Assembly (NCBI GenBank): GCA_030377945.1
Contig: JAUCGD010000029.1
Location: 1 to 24,547 of the forward strand
Direction: 5' to 3'
Source: Desulfobacterales bacterium HSG17
GTDB lineage: Bacteria; Desulfobacterota; Desulfobacteria; Desulfobacterales; Desulfococcaceae
DNA: 24,547 nt
Part shown: positions 16,125 to 23,425 of the stretch, one piece after another
Layout: every line of letters begins with the position of its first letter
How positions within the stretch are numbered: the stretch's first letter is position 1
The notes under the pieces: model-generated
Seen by the model: the letters and a program-made list of their open reading frames with translations, nothing else
The model's database searches: none
What the model was told of the DNA's origin: nothing
Translations under genes and position numbers: made by a program

Positions 16125-16964
16125 CTATAATATCCTTGCAGTAACAGCAAATTCATCAGAATCCGGACTGAATTTTTTACCGGCAATATCCGAGTAATAT
16201 TCTTCAATATTAAATCCGTTTTGTTCAAATTCTTCAGCAATGGATTTTGGACTGAAATACTGAAGCCAGTTGAATACTGTCCTGATTTGTTCTTTTTCAA
16301 CTATGGTATATTTATCAAGAATTACCTTTTTATTGTCATATTTAAATGTATTAACAAAACCATAATAATTTTCTGGCGACCAGAAACCATTCAACTGCCT
16401 GTTTTCATAAATTGCAGATTCTTCTCTTTTATCAAATGCATTTAAAGAATATACATCAAGAAGAAGACATCAGCCTGGATTCAGGATTTTATTGAAAATG
16501 CAGAGCAGCTTTTTTCTCTGTTCGGGACTCAGGGCACAGAAGTCGCACATAATCATTGTTATGAGATCAAATCTTTTCTTTGTCTCAAACTCAAGATAAT
16601 TCTGGAAAATATAGTCTATATTCAAGCCCCTGCTTTTAGCTGTTTCTCTTGCATATTTTATTGATCTTTCCGAAAAATCAATGCCTGTAACATCTGCGTT
16701 TTCCATTGCAAAGCGTGTTGTGTACAATCCGGGGCCGCATCCGAAATCGGCAACAGCAGTGTCTTTACCAATATTGAATTTAGATACAATCCATCCGGAT
16801 GAACGATCAATAAAATCCGCATTCCTGGATGACAGGTCAATAGATTCATTAAGATGACAATCAAGCATTTGCTTTGATGTGTGCGGATCGTTCCATAATG
16901 TCTCTGCTGTATAAAACTCATAAGGTTTTGGCCGGCAATTAATTTCTTCAAGCTTTTTAAACAT
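16125..16964 (-). pseudogene. SAM-dependent class I methyltransferase interrupted by an in-frame TGA
   Basis: From ATG 16964 (ribosome site TTGGAG, better than ATG 16982) the frame encodes a class I methyltransferase with motif I DFGCGPG (residues 73-79), the acidic motif-II residue in VTGIDFS, and LITMIMCDFCALS. Codon 165 is TGA (16470-16472). The same frame then continues without another stop to 16125 (CLLLDVYSLNAFDKREES, and later NGFWSPENYYGF). The TGA sits where the family normally has a second glycine (PGG-x-LLLD), so a GGA-to-TGA change is the simplest cause. Selenocysteine is possible but no SECIS-like hairpin follows. Read through, the protein would have 279 residues. It lies between two attC sites. 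The substrate is unknown. Confidence 0.7.
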
Positions 16965-17047
16965 GTTTGACTCCAAGTTCATTGTTATAAATATAATTTA
17001 TTTTTTTGCGGTTGTTTTTGATTTTTATAATTCTGAACGTAATGCTA

Positions 17048-17111
17048 AGCTAACCGGCGCAAAAAGGTGCAGGGAGCTAAGCTAGCGGAACCCTTTTGCG
17101 CCTGGTTATGC
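17048..17111 (-). other. attC-like recombination site, 64 bp
   Basis: On the minus strand the site runs from GCATAAC to GTTAGCT. AGGCGCAAAAGG pairs with CCTTTTTGCGCC, with an extra base, around a variable middle (TTCCGCTAGCTTAGCTCCC). This is one of the best sites in the array. It lies 46 bp after the stop of the MBL-fold gene and before the methyltransferase gene. Confidence 0.8.
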
Positions 17112-17157
17112 TCATTATGTATTAATTATGTCTTTTTTTCAACAACATGCAATCTGC

Positions 17158-17907
17158 TTAAAAGTTTATTGTTTCACCATCCTCAGGAATAAACAATTGA
17201 TCAGATTTAATGCCTTCAGTTTCAGCTAAATTTCTAAGGTCAGATCTTGAGACCGTCGCATGGTCAAGTGACTCCATATGAGTCGCTACGACAACAGCTT
17301 TTGGAATAGCACGACAAACAGCGATAGTTTGCACCGCATCCATTACGATTAGCACTTTGTCTCCCCAAACAGCTCCACATGAATGTGTAATTATGATATC
17401 GGGCTGATGGCAATTTATGACGTCAGCAACAGCTTCACACCAAATTGAATCTCCGACCCAATACACAGTAGGTTCATTTTTTGACTGTAACAAAAACCCT
17501 GAAGTATTTCCCATCTCATCAAGAACGTCACCTGTTCCATGCTGGGCTGGCGTACGTATAATATTGATTCCTTCCCATTCAACCATATTGATTACAGGCA
17601 TAACATTGCGAAACCCTTTCGCCTCAATAAAAGGTTCATCACCGGCTTGGCAGAAAAGAGGTATTTCTTTGGGCAGCAACCCTTGTGCGGTTGGATCAAA
17701 ATGATCTGAATGAATATGTGAAACCAGGGCCATATCAATGTCTGCAATGACTTCTTGCTGAGTGCAAGGCAAATCAACCAATGGATTAGGCGAAGCCCCG
17801 GTATAAGACGGCATAGTATGTTTGTCAGCAAGATATGGATCAGTAATAATCAACTTATTAGAATAAGTTATTCGCAATGTTGCGTTACGTATCTGTTGAA
17901 TTTGCAT
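17158..17907 (-). CDS. MBL-fold metal-dependent hydrolase (UlaG-like)
   Basis: The 249-residue protein has the metallo-beta-lactamase fold. The main metal motif is HIHSDH (H64, H66, D68, H69). Later ligand candidates are H in TPAQHGTG (about 118), D in WVGDSIW (about 153) and the histidine of VVATHMESLDH. The ITDPYL opening is typical of the UlaG/YtnP-like branch, which includes lactonases and phosphodiester hydrolases; the substrate cannot be told. There is no signal peptide. ATG 17907 has AAAGGAAG upstream. The gene is a single-gene cassette between the attC-like sites at 17048 and 17975. Confidence 0.85.
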   Translation of the reverse strand: MQIQQIRNATLRITYSNKLIITDPYLADKHTMPSYTGASPNPLVDLPCTQQEVIADIDMALVSHIHSDHFDPTAQGLLPKEIPLFCQAGDEPFIEAKGFRNVMPVINMVEWEGINIIRTPAQHGTGDVLDEMGNTSGFLLQSKNEPTVYWVGDSIWCEAVADVINCHQPDIIITHSCGAVWGDKVLIVMDAVQTIAVCRAIPKAVVVATHMESLDHATVSRSDLRNLAETEGIKSDQLFIPEDGETINF

Positions 17908-17974
17908 AAATTGTTTCTTCCTTTGTCCTAATATATTTTGATTTATATTTTATAATATCATTATCCATTCAAGA

Positions 17975-18123
17975 GTATAACAATTAAATCAGCTGTGCAG
18001 CTTTTTGCATCTGCTGGATTTATTTGCTATACGATATAATACATTCGAGTTTAAGAGCCTCCATTGTAATTTCTTTTCGATAAGTAGAATCGTTTTTCAT
18101 TTCGGTGCAGCAAAATGTTAGCG
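17975..18123 (-). other. Possible long attC-like site, 149 bp
   Basis: On the minus strand CGCTAAC follows the GNAT stop by eight bases and GTTATAC lies 149 bp on, just before the MBL-fold gene. TTTTGCTGCACC near one end and GCTGCACAGC near the other can pair only partly. The length is like the large sites of sedentary chromosomal integrons, but the pairing is weak, so the call rests mainly on position and core sequences. Confidence 0.45.
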
Positions 18124-18131
18124 ATTTTCCT

Positions 18132-18668
18132 CTATTCTCGCCAATGTTCAGGTTTATTCAACATGTCTGCGCATTTAATTTTACCAGATATGCTATCTAT
18201 CACACCCGGATGTAATTCCTGAACCATCCATGCATTGGCGTGCTTCTCCGGGATTGGATAAGGAGCTTCAAAACCCTGCACTCCGGCAGGTTTGAAACCA
18301 TAGCGTGGATAATAATCAGGGTGTCCCAGCACAAAGACTAAATCAACGCCTGAGTTTGTTAAGAGCTTTAAGCCATGCTCTATGAGCTTACCACCTACAC
18401 CTTGTTTTTGGAAATCAGGGATTACAGCCAAAGGAGCTAAAAGTGATATAGATACACTTTTTTGTGTGTCCCCCAAATATGCCGATGTAAACAAAACATG
18501 CCCCACTGCTCTACCGGCATTAAAAGCAAGCAAGGAATGAAGAGGTCTTGCACTTTGATCACTTAATAGATCATTTACGAGATTTGACTCCTTGTCATAT
18601 CCGAAGGCTTCTCTTTCGACTAACAATACATCATTTAAGTCTAAATCTGATGCTTCTCTAATTCTCAT
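18132..18668 (-). CDS. GNAT-family N-acetyltransferase
   Basis: The start is ATG 18668 (MRIREAS), with GGAGAAATA before it; the longer frame begins at GTG 18692 inside the attC-like site. The 178-residue protein is a Gcn5-related acetyltransferase. It has LLAPLAVIPDFQKQGVGGKL (motif A, acetyl-CoA pyrophosphate loop Q-x2-G-x-G) and VFVLGHPDYYPRYGFKPA (motif B), characteristic of the YhbS-like group. The acceptor is unknown. GNATs are frequent cassette cargo. The neighbouring attC-like sites make it a one-gene cassette. Confidence 0.85.
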   Translation of the reverse strand: MRIREASDLDLNDVLLVEREAFGYDKESNLVNDLLSDQSARPLHSLLAFNAGRAVGHVLFTSAYLGDTQKSVSISLLAPLAVIPDFQKQGVGGKLIEHGLKLLTNSGVDLVFVLGHPDYYPRYGFKPAGVQGFEAPYPIPEKHANAWMVQELHPGVIDSISGKIKCADMLNKPEHWRE

Positions 18669-18689
18669 TATTTCTCCGATTTTTTTTAT

Positions 18690-18731
18690 CACTAACGCGG
18701 AGTAAAAATCCAGTGCAGTGATTTGTTATGT
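18690..18731 (-). other. Short or degenerate attC-like site, 42 bp
   Basis: On the minus strand it runs from ACATAAC to GTTAGTG. AAATC pairs with GATTT around CTGCACTG, and an extra TTACTCCGC lies on one side only. It begins four bases after the stop of the Cass2-like gene. It is shorter than a usual attC (55 bp or more), so part of the stem may be lost. Confidence 0.5.
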
Positions 18732-18734
18732 GTT

Positions 18735-19190
18735 TTAGATAACAGAAATATAAATATCTATATCACTTTGGTTTTTATAATACTCAAAATCTGTTTTATA
18801 AGCTCTCTTGTATTCTGAACTTTCATTGCTGAAAAACTCCCAAATCTTCCTCCAAGTTTCTATAACCACTTGAATTCGTGCATTATCATCTAATGATTTT
18901 GCCTTACCCTCAAAAACTAAATATTTTCCATTTTGAATAACAGTCTTATCAAAAGTGTCTTTTTCTTTTTCGCATCCTGCCAATACATCAAATTCACCAT
19001 TTGCGTCTGATTCATAGTTATAATAAACGCCATAAACCCTTTCCCCGCCCTGATAATCGACAAAAATTTCATTATCGAATCGTTGCCATGTTTTACCAAT
19101 TTTGGCAGTTTCAGGATTCATTTCGTTGGCATTAGTTGTTCTTGTCGATATGCCATATATTGCTTTTTCACCAATTTCTACAACATTCAT
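18735..19190 (-). CDS. Integron-associated effector-binding protein (Cass2/GyrI-like)
   Basis: The 151-residue protein is a stand-alone GyrI-like (AraC effector-binding) domain. ERVYGVYYNYESDANGEFDVLAG is the signature segment of the Cass2 group, first described from integron cassettes of Vibrio and shown to bind cationic drugs. GKYLVFEGKAK, a WRKIWEFF helix and a terminal FEYYK...DIDIYI strand complete the fold. There is no DNA-binding domain, so it may act as a drug or ligand sequestering protein. AGGGAG lies before ATG 19190. It is the strongest cargo-based support for an integron origin of this region. Confidence 0.8.
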   Translation of the reverse strand: MNVVEIGEKAIYGISTRTTNANEMNPETAKIGKTWQRFDNEIFVDYQGGERVYGVYYNYESDANGEFDVLAGCEKEKDTFDKTVIQNGKYLVFEGKAKSLDDNARIQVVIETWRKIWEFFSNESSEYKRAYKTDFEYYKNQSDIDIYISVI

Positions 19191-19213
19191 AGATTCTCCC
19201 TGAATTGATTTTT

Positions 19214-19235
19214 TGTTAACATAAGCCTGTTATGC
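19214..19235 (-). other. Possible truncated attC remnant, 22 bp
   Basis: On the minus strand GCATAAC and GTTAACA lie only eight bases apart (AGGCTTAT between). Both core-like ends are where an attC is expected, between the DUF4332-like and Cass2-like genes, but the stem and loop are missing. It could be a deleted site or chance. Confidence 0.3.
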
Positions 19236-19288
19236 TTTTATATGCGATTATATTTTTACTAATTCCTTTGCTAATTCAATGGAAAAAC

Positions 19289-19687
19289 TTATTTCGTTAA
19301 TACCAAAATCTGCTTTTTTTTGAGTTTTATTTTCATAGCTTCCAGAGATTTAACATCTTTAGAATCAATTCCCGGAAAATTTTTAAGACTTATAGGGTTG
19401 GGGAGATAACTACTTGCTTCTCGTTTCAAAATTTTTAAATATTCAACTGATAAACCTGTTTTTTTTGAGAACAACTCTATTTTTTGTTTTGTTTTCAATA
19501 CTTCAATTAAAATTTTTAAATTGCTTATTCCATTTATATTAAGCATCTTGAATCTTTCATCTATTTTTTCTTTTAAAACAATCCGGCTTGGAATCAAATC
19601 TCTTTTCCGGAGACTTAATTTAAACTTTTGTAAGCTGTATTTTTCTAAATCAAGATAATAATTCTCATTCATGTTTGTTTTTCTCAT
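19289..19687 (-). CDS. DUF4332-like helix-hairpin-helix protein with a possible -1 frameshift extension
   Basis: The 132-residue frame starts at ATG 19687, close to the attC core. GISNLKILIEVLKTKQKIELFSKKTGLSVEYLKILKREA resembles the DUF4332 pattern, in which paired helix-hairpin-helix units recur. The next unit begins at NFPGIDSKDVKSLEAM. The frame then stops at 19289 shortly after an A8 run. Shifting by -1 within CTC-AAA-AAA-AAG gives ADFGINEISFSIELAKELVKI and a stop at 19248, a natural-looking end before the cassette boundary. A AAA AAG is the canonical bacterial slippery heptamer. Mutation, programmed frameshift and polymerase slippage are all possible. The function is unknown; nucleic-acid binding is only a guess from the fold. 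Confidence 0.6.
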   Translation of the reverse strand: MRKTNMNENYYLDLEKYSLQKFKLSLRKRDLIPSRIVLKEKIDERFKMLNINGISNLKILIEVLKTKQKIELFSKKTGLSVEYLKILKREASSYLPNPISLKNFPGIDSKDVKSLEAMKIKLKKKQILVLTK

Positions 19688-19691
19688 GGCA

Positions 19692-19752
19692 ACATAACGT
19701 TGAATTCACTGGTCCGCGCTGTTTGCGGGAGCGGTGGAATGACTTGTTATAC
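19692..19752 (-). other. attC-like recombination site, 61 bp
   Basis: On the minus strand the site runs from GTATAAC to GTTATGT. AAGTCATTCCACCGC partly pairs with GCGGACCAGTGAATTC, giving the usual two-box stem with a mismatched spacer. It lies 18 bp after the stop of the DJ-1 gene and right before the ATG of the DUF4332-like gene. Confidence 0.75.
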
Positions 19753-19770
19753 ATTGTTGATAATTGGCTT

Positions 19771-20457
19771 TCATTCTGACCAAATTCCGTTTTTAAATAA
19801 CTGAAACCATTTCTCAATTTCTTTTTCACTTTTGAGATTAACATTTTTAAAAATTTCTCTGGCAAATTCAATAGGTGCTATACCGTTTGCTGTTATGATA
19901 TTTTCATCAACTACTGCCAAGTCAGATTGATATTTTTTCTCTCCCTTATAGTTTGATGCAATATATTGCAAATATTCCAGTGCATTACTTGTATGTTTCA
20001 CCTCGTCCAGATACCCTTTTTGACCTAAATATGTTGTCGCACCACATATAGCGGCAACAGTTTTCTTTTCGGAATTAAGCGTTTCTACAAGATTATCAAT
20101 TCCTTTGATGGAATTTTCTTCCCAAGCACTTCCTCCTGGAAGAATAAGAACTGAGATGTCAGCTGGATTTAACTCCTTTATTGATAAATCAGGTGTAATT
20201 TTCAAACCACCATCTGAAATAATTTCAAGATCATCAATAGTAAAATATTTTAAGACAATTTTTTCGCTTTTCCTTAATTCAGGTGCAAGATATGCAATTT
20301 CCCAGTCAGAGAACCCATTGAATAAAAAGATATAAACGTTATCTGTGTTTGTATTTGGTTCCATGCTTAATTCCTTTATATTTTTATTTTGATTACCTGA
20401 ATGTACTATTGAAAATGCAAAAAGTATTATTACTACGATTAGAATAAGATTTTTCAT
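19771..20457 (-). CDS. DJ-1/PfpI-family protein, possibly exported
   Basis: The family signature is clear: VYIFLFNGFSDWEIAYL with E53, the nucleophile elbow AAICGATTYLG with C138, and a nearby H155. DJ-1/PfpI proteins include glyoxalase/deglycase-like, chaperone and amidase activities; this one cannot be assigned further. From ATG 20457 it has a signal-peptide-like start (LILIVVIILFAFSIVHS) but no good ribosome site. A second ATG at 20364 (MEPNTNT) has AAGGA seven bases upstream and would give a cytoplasmic protein of the usual cassette type. Both starts are plausible. The gene follows the beta-helix gene by 27 bp with no attC between, so both share one cassette. Confidence 0.8.
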   Translation of the reverse strand: MKNLILIVVIILFAFSIVHSGNQNKNIKELSMEPNTNTDNVYIFLFNGFSDWEIAYLAPELRKSEKIVLKYFTIDDLEIISDGGLKITPDLSIKELNPADISVLILPGGSAWEENSIKGIDNLVETLNSEKKTVAAICGATTYLGQKGYLDEVKHTSNALEYLQYIASNYKGEKKYQSDLAVVDENIITANGIAPIEFAREIFKNVNLKSEKEIEKWFQLFKNGIWSE

Positions 20458-20484
20458 CAAGCGACTTGATTCCGAATCTTGCTG

Positions 20485-22575
20485 TCACAGTCCGGCAACG
20501 ATCTGAAGTGCATGGATGGCTTCCCGGATTCCGATCCGATCATCGCCATCAATGTCCGTGACCGGTGATCCGCTTATGTCAACCTGAAATCCTGCACAAA
20601 TTTGAAGCACCATCAATACATCGCCAAGTGTGATTCCGCGCGGATACTCGAACACTCCTATATCAAAGGCATTCCCCTGTGGCCTGATATCTCCGGTATA
20701 ATCAATAGACAGAGGGACAATTCTGCCGTTATCTTTCGCAGGGCTCGAATCCGGGGTTTTGAAATCTTCCGGGGCAACCGGGTCGGAAACGTTGAATTGC
20801 GGGTCTTCAACAATGCTATTGGTCCCAAAACCAAGGCCCTGCCAACCGGCCAGGTTGTATTGTGTATCCGTATCTTTTATGTAAAACAGATTGTCATTAT
20901 TATTTGTATAATAGTATAGATTGTTATCAAAAAATAATTCATTGACCGAATTTTGATATTTAATATAGACCCCCCTGTTCCATGCGTATTCAGCCTTGCC
21001 ATAGACAATATTGTTATAAAATCTGAAATCAATTATATCTTCGTGCTCTATCAAAATACTGTGATAATTGGAGTCATTGTGGATAACATTATTGAAAACC
21101 CAAAGACCTTCAACCCCTTTTGCCCATTCTTGAGTATAACCCACTGTATCCGTTGCTACTATTATCGCTGATTCGACTGTTTGCGCAGTGGTTTTGAGTT
21201 TGAAGATGTTATTCTGAATTGTAATATCGGAAAATCCGTGATCCCTGGTGACATAAATTCCTGCACAATTTTCAAAATAATTGTTCTTTATCAAAACATT
21301 TTTTACAAGATGTCGTTCAGTTACATTTGTCGTCACCGTAAATTGAATGGCATATGCAGTAAAATTGTAAAATTTATTGTTTGTAACCAATATGTTTTTT
21401 GAAGAACCATCGTTTGCAGCAAGTCTGAGTCCTGTTCTATATGAATTTGACACATCATGAAAATAATTTCCTGAAAAAATCGCTTTATCCTGGTGGCCGC
21501 CATAAACACTGTGGCTCAACGAGGGGCCAAAATCATTGTTGAGAACTACGAATTTTTCCGAATGTGCATATGAAGGATTTCCGTCCACATTTTTCAAGGT
21601 TGAATCAACGACAAACATAAACTTTTTAAATGTGAGTATATTGTCAAAATCAACGCGCAGAAGTAAAAGATTCAATGATGTACCCCCTGCCCTGGCATCA
21701 ATTTTGTTATCACCATTTCTCAATCCAAAATCAATATTTGAAACACTGACGTTGTCGCCGCTGCTGTATATGGGTCCAATACCCTGCTGTTCACCACCAA
21801 TGTATTGAACTTTTGGTTTATCTCCGGTCCCAAAAGAACTTATGTGCAAAGGGCCTTCCCCTATATCGGATGGGGTCTGAAAGGTGAATGTATCTCCGCG
21901 CTTGAGAAATAATTGACGGTTTGGAGCTACATAATCAAGAATATCATTGTTGTCTCCGGGAATCCCGCTCCAGGAGTCAGTGGTTATTTGTATTCCGCCT
22001 GACGGGCAGTCTGTGAAATCACCGGTACTTGAGAAACAATATGTTTCTCCTGTGAACTCGGAAATTTCAACCTCGGTCTCTGCCGAATGCTTTGCCCCGT
22101 TTTTTTCGGTTACGGTTAAAGTGACTGTATATGTTCCAGGGGTTTCATATACATGCCCTCCGTTAAATCCATTGAAATACCTTCCCCCGGAGGAGACATC
22201 CGATTCACTGCCATTTCCGAAATCCCAACTATAATCTATTATATCATTGTCGTGCAGATCATTGGTATCAATTGACCTGCCTCCTGCATCCATACTTCCT
22301 GTCCCTTCAAAAAAAATACCGCAGGGTGCGGTACAAGACGTTCTCGATGGATTTATGTCAGCTACTGGCATTTGACTACTGCTAGCCCTATTTATGAAAT
22401 CATTTCCACCTGTTTCATTTCGATCTTGCTCAGTAGTGAAGTCTATAATAGTCGCTGATTTGTATGGAATACTTTTTTTTTGACCACCTGAACCACTATC
22501 GCTTGAATAGCAAACAGAAGTGAAAAACAATGCATATGCAACTGCCAGTGAAAAAAAACATTGTCGAGTATTCAT
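20485..22575 (-). CDS. Secreted PKD/right-handed beta-helix protein with a dockerin-like tail
   Basis: The 696-residue protein opens with a signal peptide (FFSLAVAYALFFTSVCYS). A PKD domain follows at about 70-175 (PVADINPS, YSWDFGNGS, VYETPGTYTVTLTV). A long repetitive region of about 400 residues has N-rich turns (VLIKNNYFENC, ITIQNNIFKL, LWVFNNVIHND, FRFYNNIVYG), the pattern of parallel beta-helix polysaccharide lyases and adhesins. The tail GITLGDVLMVLQICAGF...DIDGDDRIGIREAIHALQIVAGL is a dockerin-like pair with one good calcium loop. It is probably exported to the cell surface and may bind or cut polysaccharide; no catalytic site is identifiable. AAGGAAA lies upstream of ATG 22575. At 2.1 kb it is unusually large for an integron cassette gene. 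Confidence 0.8.
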   Translation of the reverse strand: MNTRQCFFSLAVAYALFFTSVCYSSDSGSGGQKKSIPYKSATIIDFTTEQDRNETGGNDFINRASSSQMPVADINPSRTSCTAPCGIFFEGTGSMDAGGRSIDTNDLHDNDIIDYSWDFGNGSESDVSSGGRYFNGFNGGHVYETPGTYTVTLTVTEKNGAKHSAETEVEISEFTGETYCFSSTGDFTDCPSGGIQITTDSWSGIPGDNNDILDYVAPNRQLFLKRGDTFTFQTPSDIGEGPLHISSFGTGDKPKVQYIGGEQQGIGPIYSSGDNVSVSNIDFGLRNGDNKIDARAGGTSLNLLLLRVDFDNILTFKKFMFVVDSTLKNVDGNPSYAHSEKFVVLNNDFGPSLSHSVYGGHQDKAIFSGNYFHDVSNSYRTGLRLAANDGSSKNILVTNNKFYNFTAYAIQFTVTTNVTERHLVKNVLIKNNYFENCAGIYVTRDHGFSDITIQNNIFKLKTTAQTVESAIIVATDTVGYTQEWAKGVEGLWVFNNVIHNDSNYHSILIEHEDIIDFRFYNNIVYGKAEYAWNRGVYIKYQNSVNELFFDNNLYYYTNNNDNLFYIKDTDTQYNLAGWQGLGFGTNSIVEDPQFNVSDPVAPEDFKTPDSSPAKDNGRIVPLSIDYTGDIRPQGNAFDIGVFEYPRGITLGDVLMVLQICAGFQVDISGSPVTDIDGDDRIGIREAIHALQIVAGL

Positions 22576-22602
22576 TTTATAGTTTCCTTATGTATAAAAA
22601 TA

Positions 22603-22674
22603 ATATAACGCCGCCGATCACCGGTTGCCATGTTGCGATAGTGGAATGGCAACCGGTGGATTGGCTGGTTATAC
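22603..22674 (-). other. attC-like recombination site, 72 bp, strongest hairpin
   Basis: On the minus strand the site runs from GTATAAC to GTTATAT. CACCGGTTGCCA pairs perfectly with TGGCAACCGGTG, and the outer boxes CAGCC and GGCGGC surround a spacer mismatch. The stop codon TAA of the ORF ending at 22669 overlaps the R'' core, the usual arrangement of a cassette gene and its attC. It is the rightmost site seen. Confidence 0.8.
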
Positions 22675-22957
22675 ATTCATGTCATTCAGATTCGCGAAAT
22701 ATTCATTTAATGAATGTTTTCCATATTCAGGAGCAAGCATATCTATTGCCATGACTGTCAAGAAAAATTCAACCGGTCCATAAATCTTGCTTCCTGTAAA
22801 AACTCTGACTATCTTGAGAATTGCCACTCTTACCCAGTCTGGTATATGAGTTATTTTTGGTTGATAAGAAATAAAAAACAAGCTGCATACAATTGTCAGC
22901 AGGGTTGAAAAAACCTGATGCCCTGCTTTGTCTCTCAAACTTTTTTTTAATTTTTCA
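22669..22957 (-). pseudogene. Orphan ORF fragment ending in the attC site
   Basis: After the DUF3795 stop an open frame runs to a TAA inside the attC core. It encodes about 96 residues with hydrophobic segments (VFSTLLTIVCSLFFISY, VEFFLTVMAIDML). There is no ATG at its beginning: the frame only opens at a TTG inside the upstream gene, and no ribosome site is seen. It looks like the 3' part of a small membrane protein whose 5' end was lost when the present upstream genes were joined. I do not recognise the family. Confidence 0.35.
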
Positions 22958-23398
22958 CTATGCCAGTGACCACGGTTTATTGAAATAGTCTTTGCGTACT
23001 TGGGATGCTTTTGTCTCTGCCCATTTTTCAAGCCCCATTTTATTTATCAAGCAAAGATTAAAGACCTTGGTATTATGCGGCAAGGTTGCAGCTTTGTCAG
23101 CATAGGGATGAAGATTATCACATGGAAAATCATTGCATTCACCGCAGAATTTTAACCCCTTGTCCTTGGAACATTCATATGCAGCACAACGATGCTCCTC
23201 CCCAAAGAGATGCTTTTGAATTGGAATCTGTCCATCGTGACTCCGGCATCCCTGGCAGTGCATTATTTCAATTGGAATATTCATTTCTTTTGACCATTGC
23301 TCCAACTGATTCATTGCATTTTGATCTTTGTGGGCCAGGTAGAATGCACAATTGAAACAGTCCAAACCGCATGGTGCAGTCATTTGCAGGTAATCCAT
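22958..23398 (-). CDS. DUF3795 cysteine-rich protein
   Basis: The 146-residue protein begins MDYLQMTAPCGLDCFNCAFY, the defining start of DUF3795. Further cysteines follow in CQGCRSHDGQ, HRCAAYECSKDKGLKFCGECNDFPCDNL, likely ligands for metal or iron-sulfur centres. The function of the family is not established. AAAGGAGAG lies before the ATG. It starts 27 bp after the stop of the upstream membrane-protein gene, so the two probably form an operon. A decayed N-terminus of another DUF3795 gene lies at 12687-12761. Confidence 0.85.
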   Translation of the reverse strand: MDYLQMTAPCGLDCFNCAFYLAHKDQNAMNQLEQWSKEMNIPIEIMHCQGCRSHDGQIPIQKHLFGEEHRCAAYECSKDKGLKFCGECNDFPCDNLHPYADKAATLPHNTKVFNLCLINKMGLEKWAETKASQVRKDYFNKPWSLA

Positions 23399-23425
23399 GA
23401 TTAACTCTCCTTTACTATTAAAATG

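Larger units (their letters stand above)
14958..22674 (-). mobile_element. Putative integron gene-cassette array, transcribed leftwards, integrase not in window
   Basis: Minus-strand genes of unrelated function are separated by imperfect palindromes that begin (R'') with (G/A)YATAAC-like and end (R') with GTTAT/GTTAG-like cores. The best four are at 16003-16070, 17048-17111, 19692-19752 and 22603-22674. Weaker or altered sites are at 17975-18123, 18690-18731 and 19214-19235. Each good site directly follows the stop codon of a minus-strand gene, the expected place of attC. Cargo also fits: Cass2-type effector-binding protein, GNAT, MBL-fold, methyltransferase and DJ-1 proteins are common in environmental cassettes. 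attI and intI should lie right of the array. Without an integrase in view this could be a CALIN (attC cluster lacking integrase). Confidence 0.75.

Noticed and set aside
16430..16472. Selenocysteine recoding of the methyltransferase TGA
   Set aside because: No SECIS-like stem-loop is visible just downstream, and the position is normally glycine, so a simple nonsense mutation is preferred; kept only as a check.
20602..22234. Several plus-strand frames of 72-105 residues opposite the beta-helix gene
   Set aside because: They are antisense shadows of a repetitive coding region; none has a ribosome site or domain.
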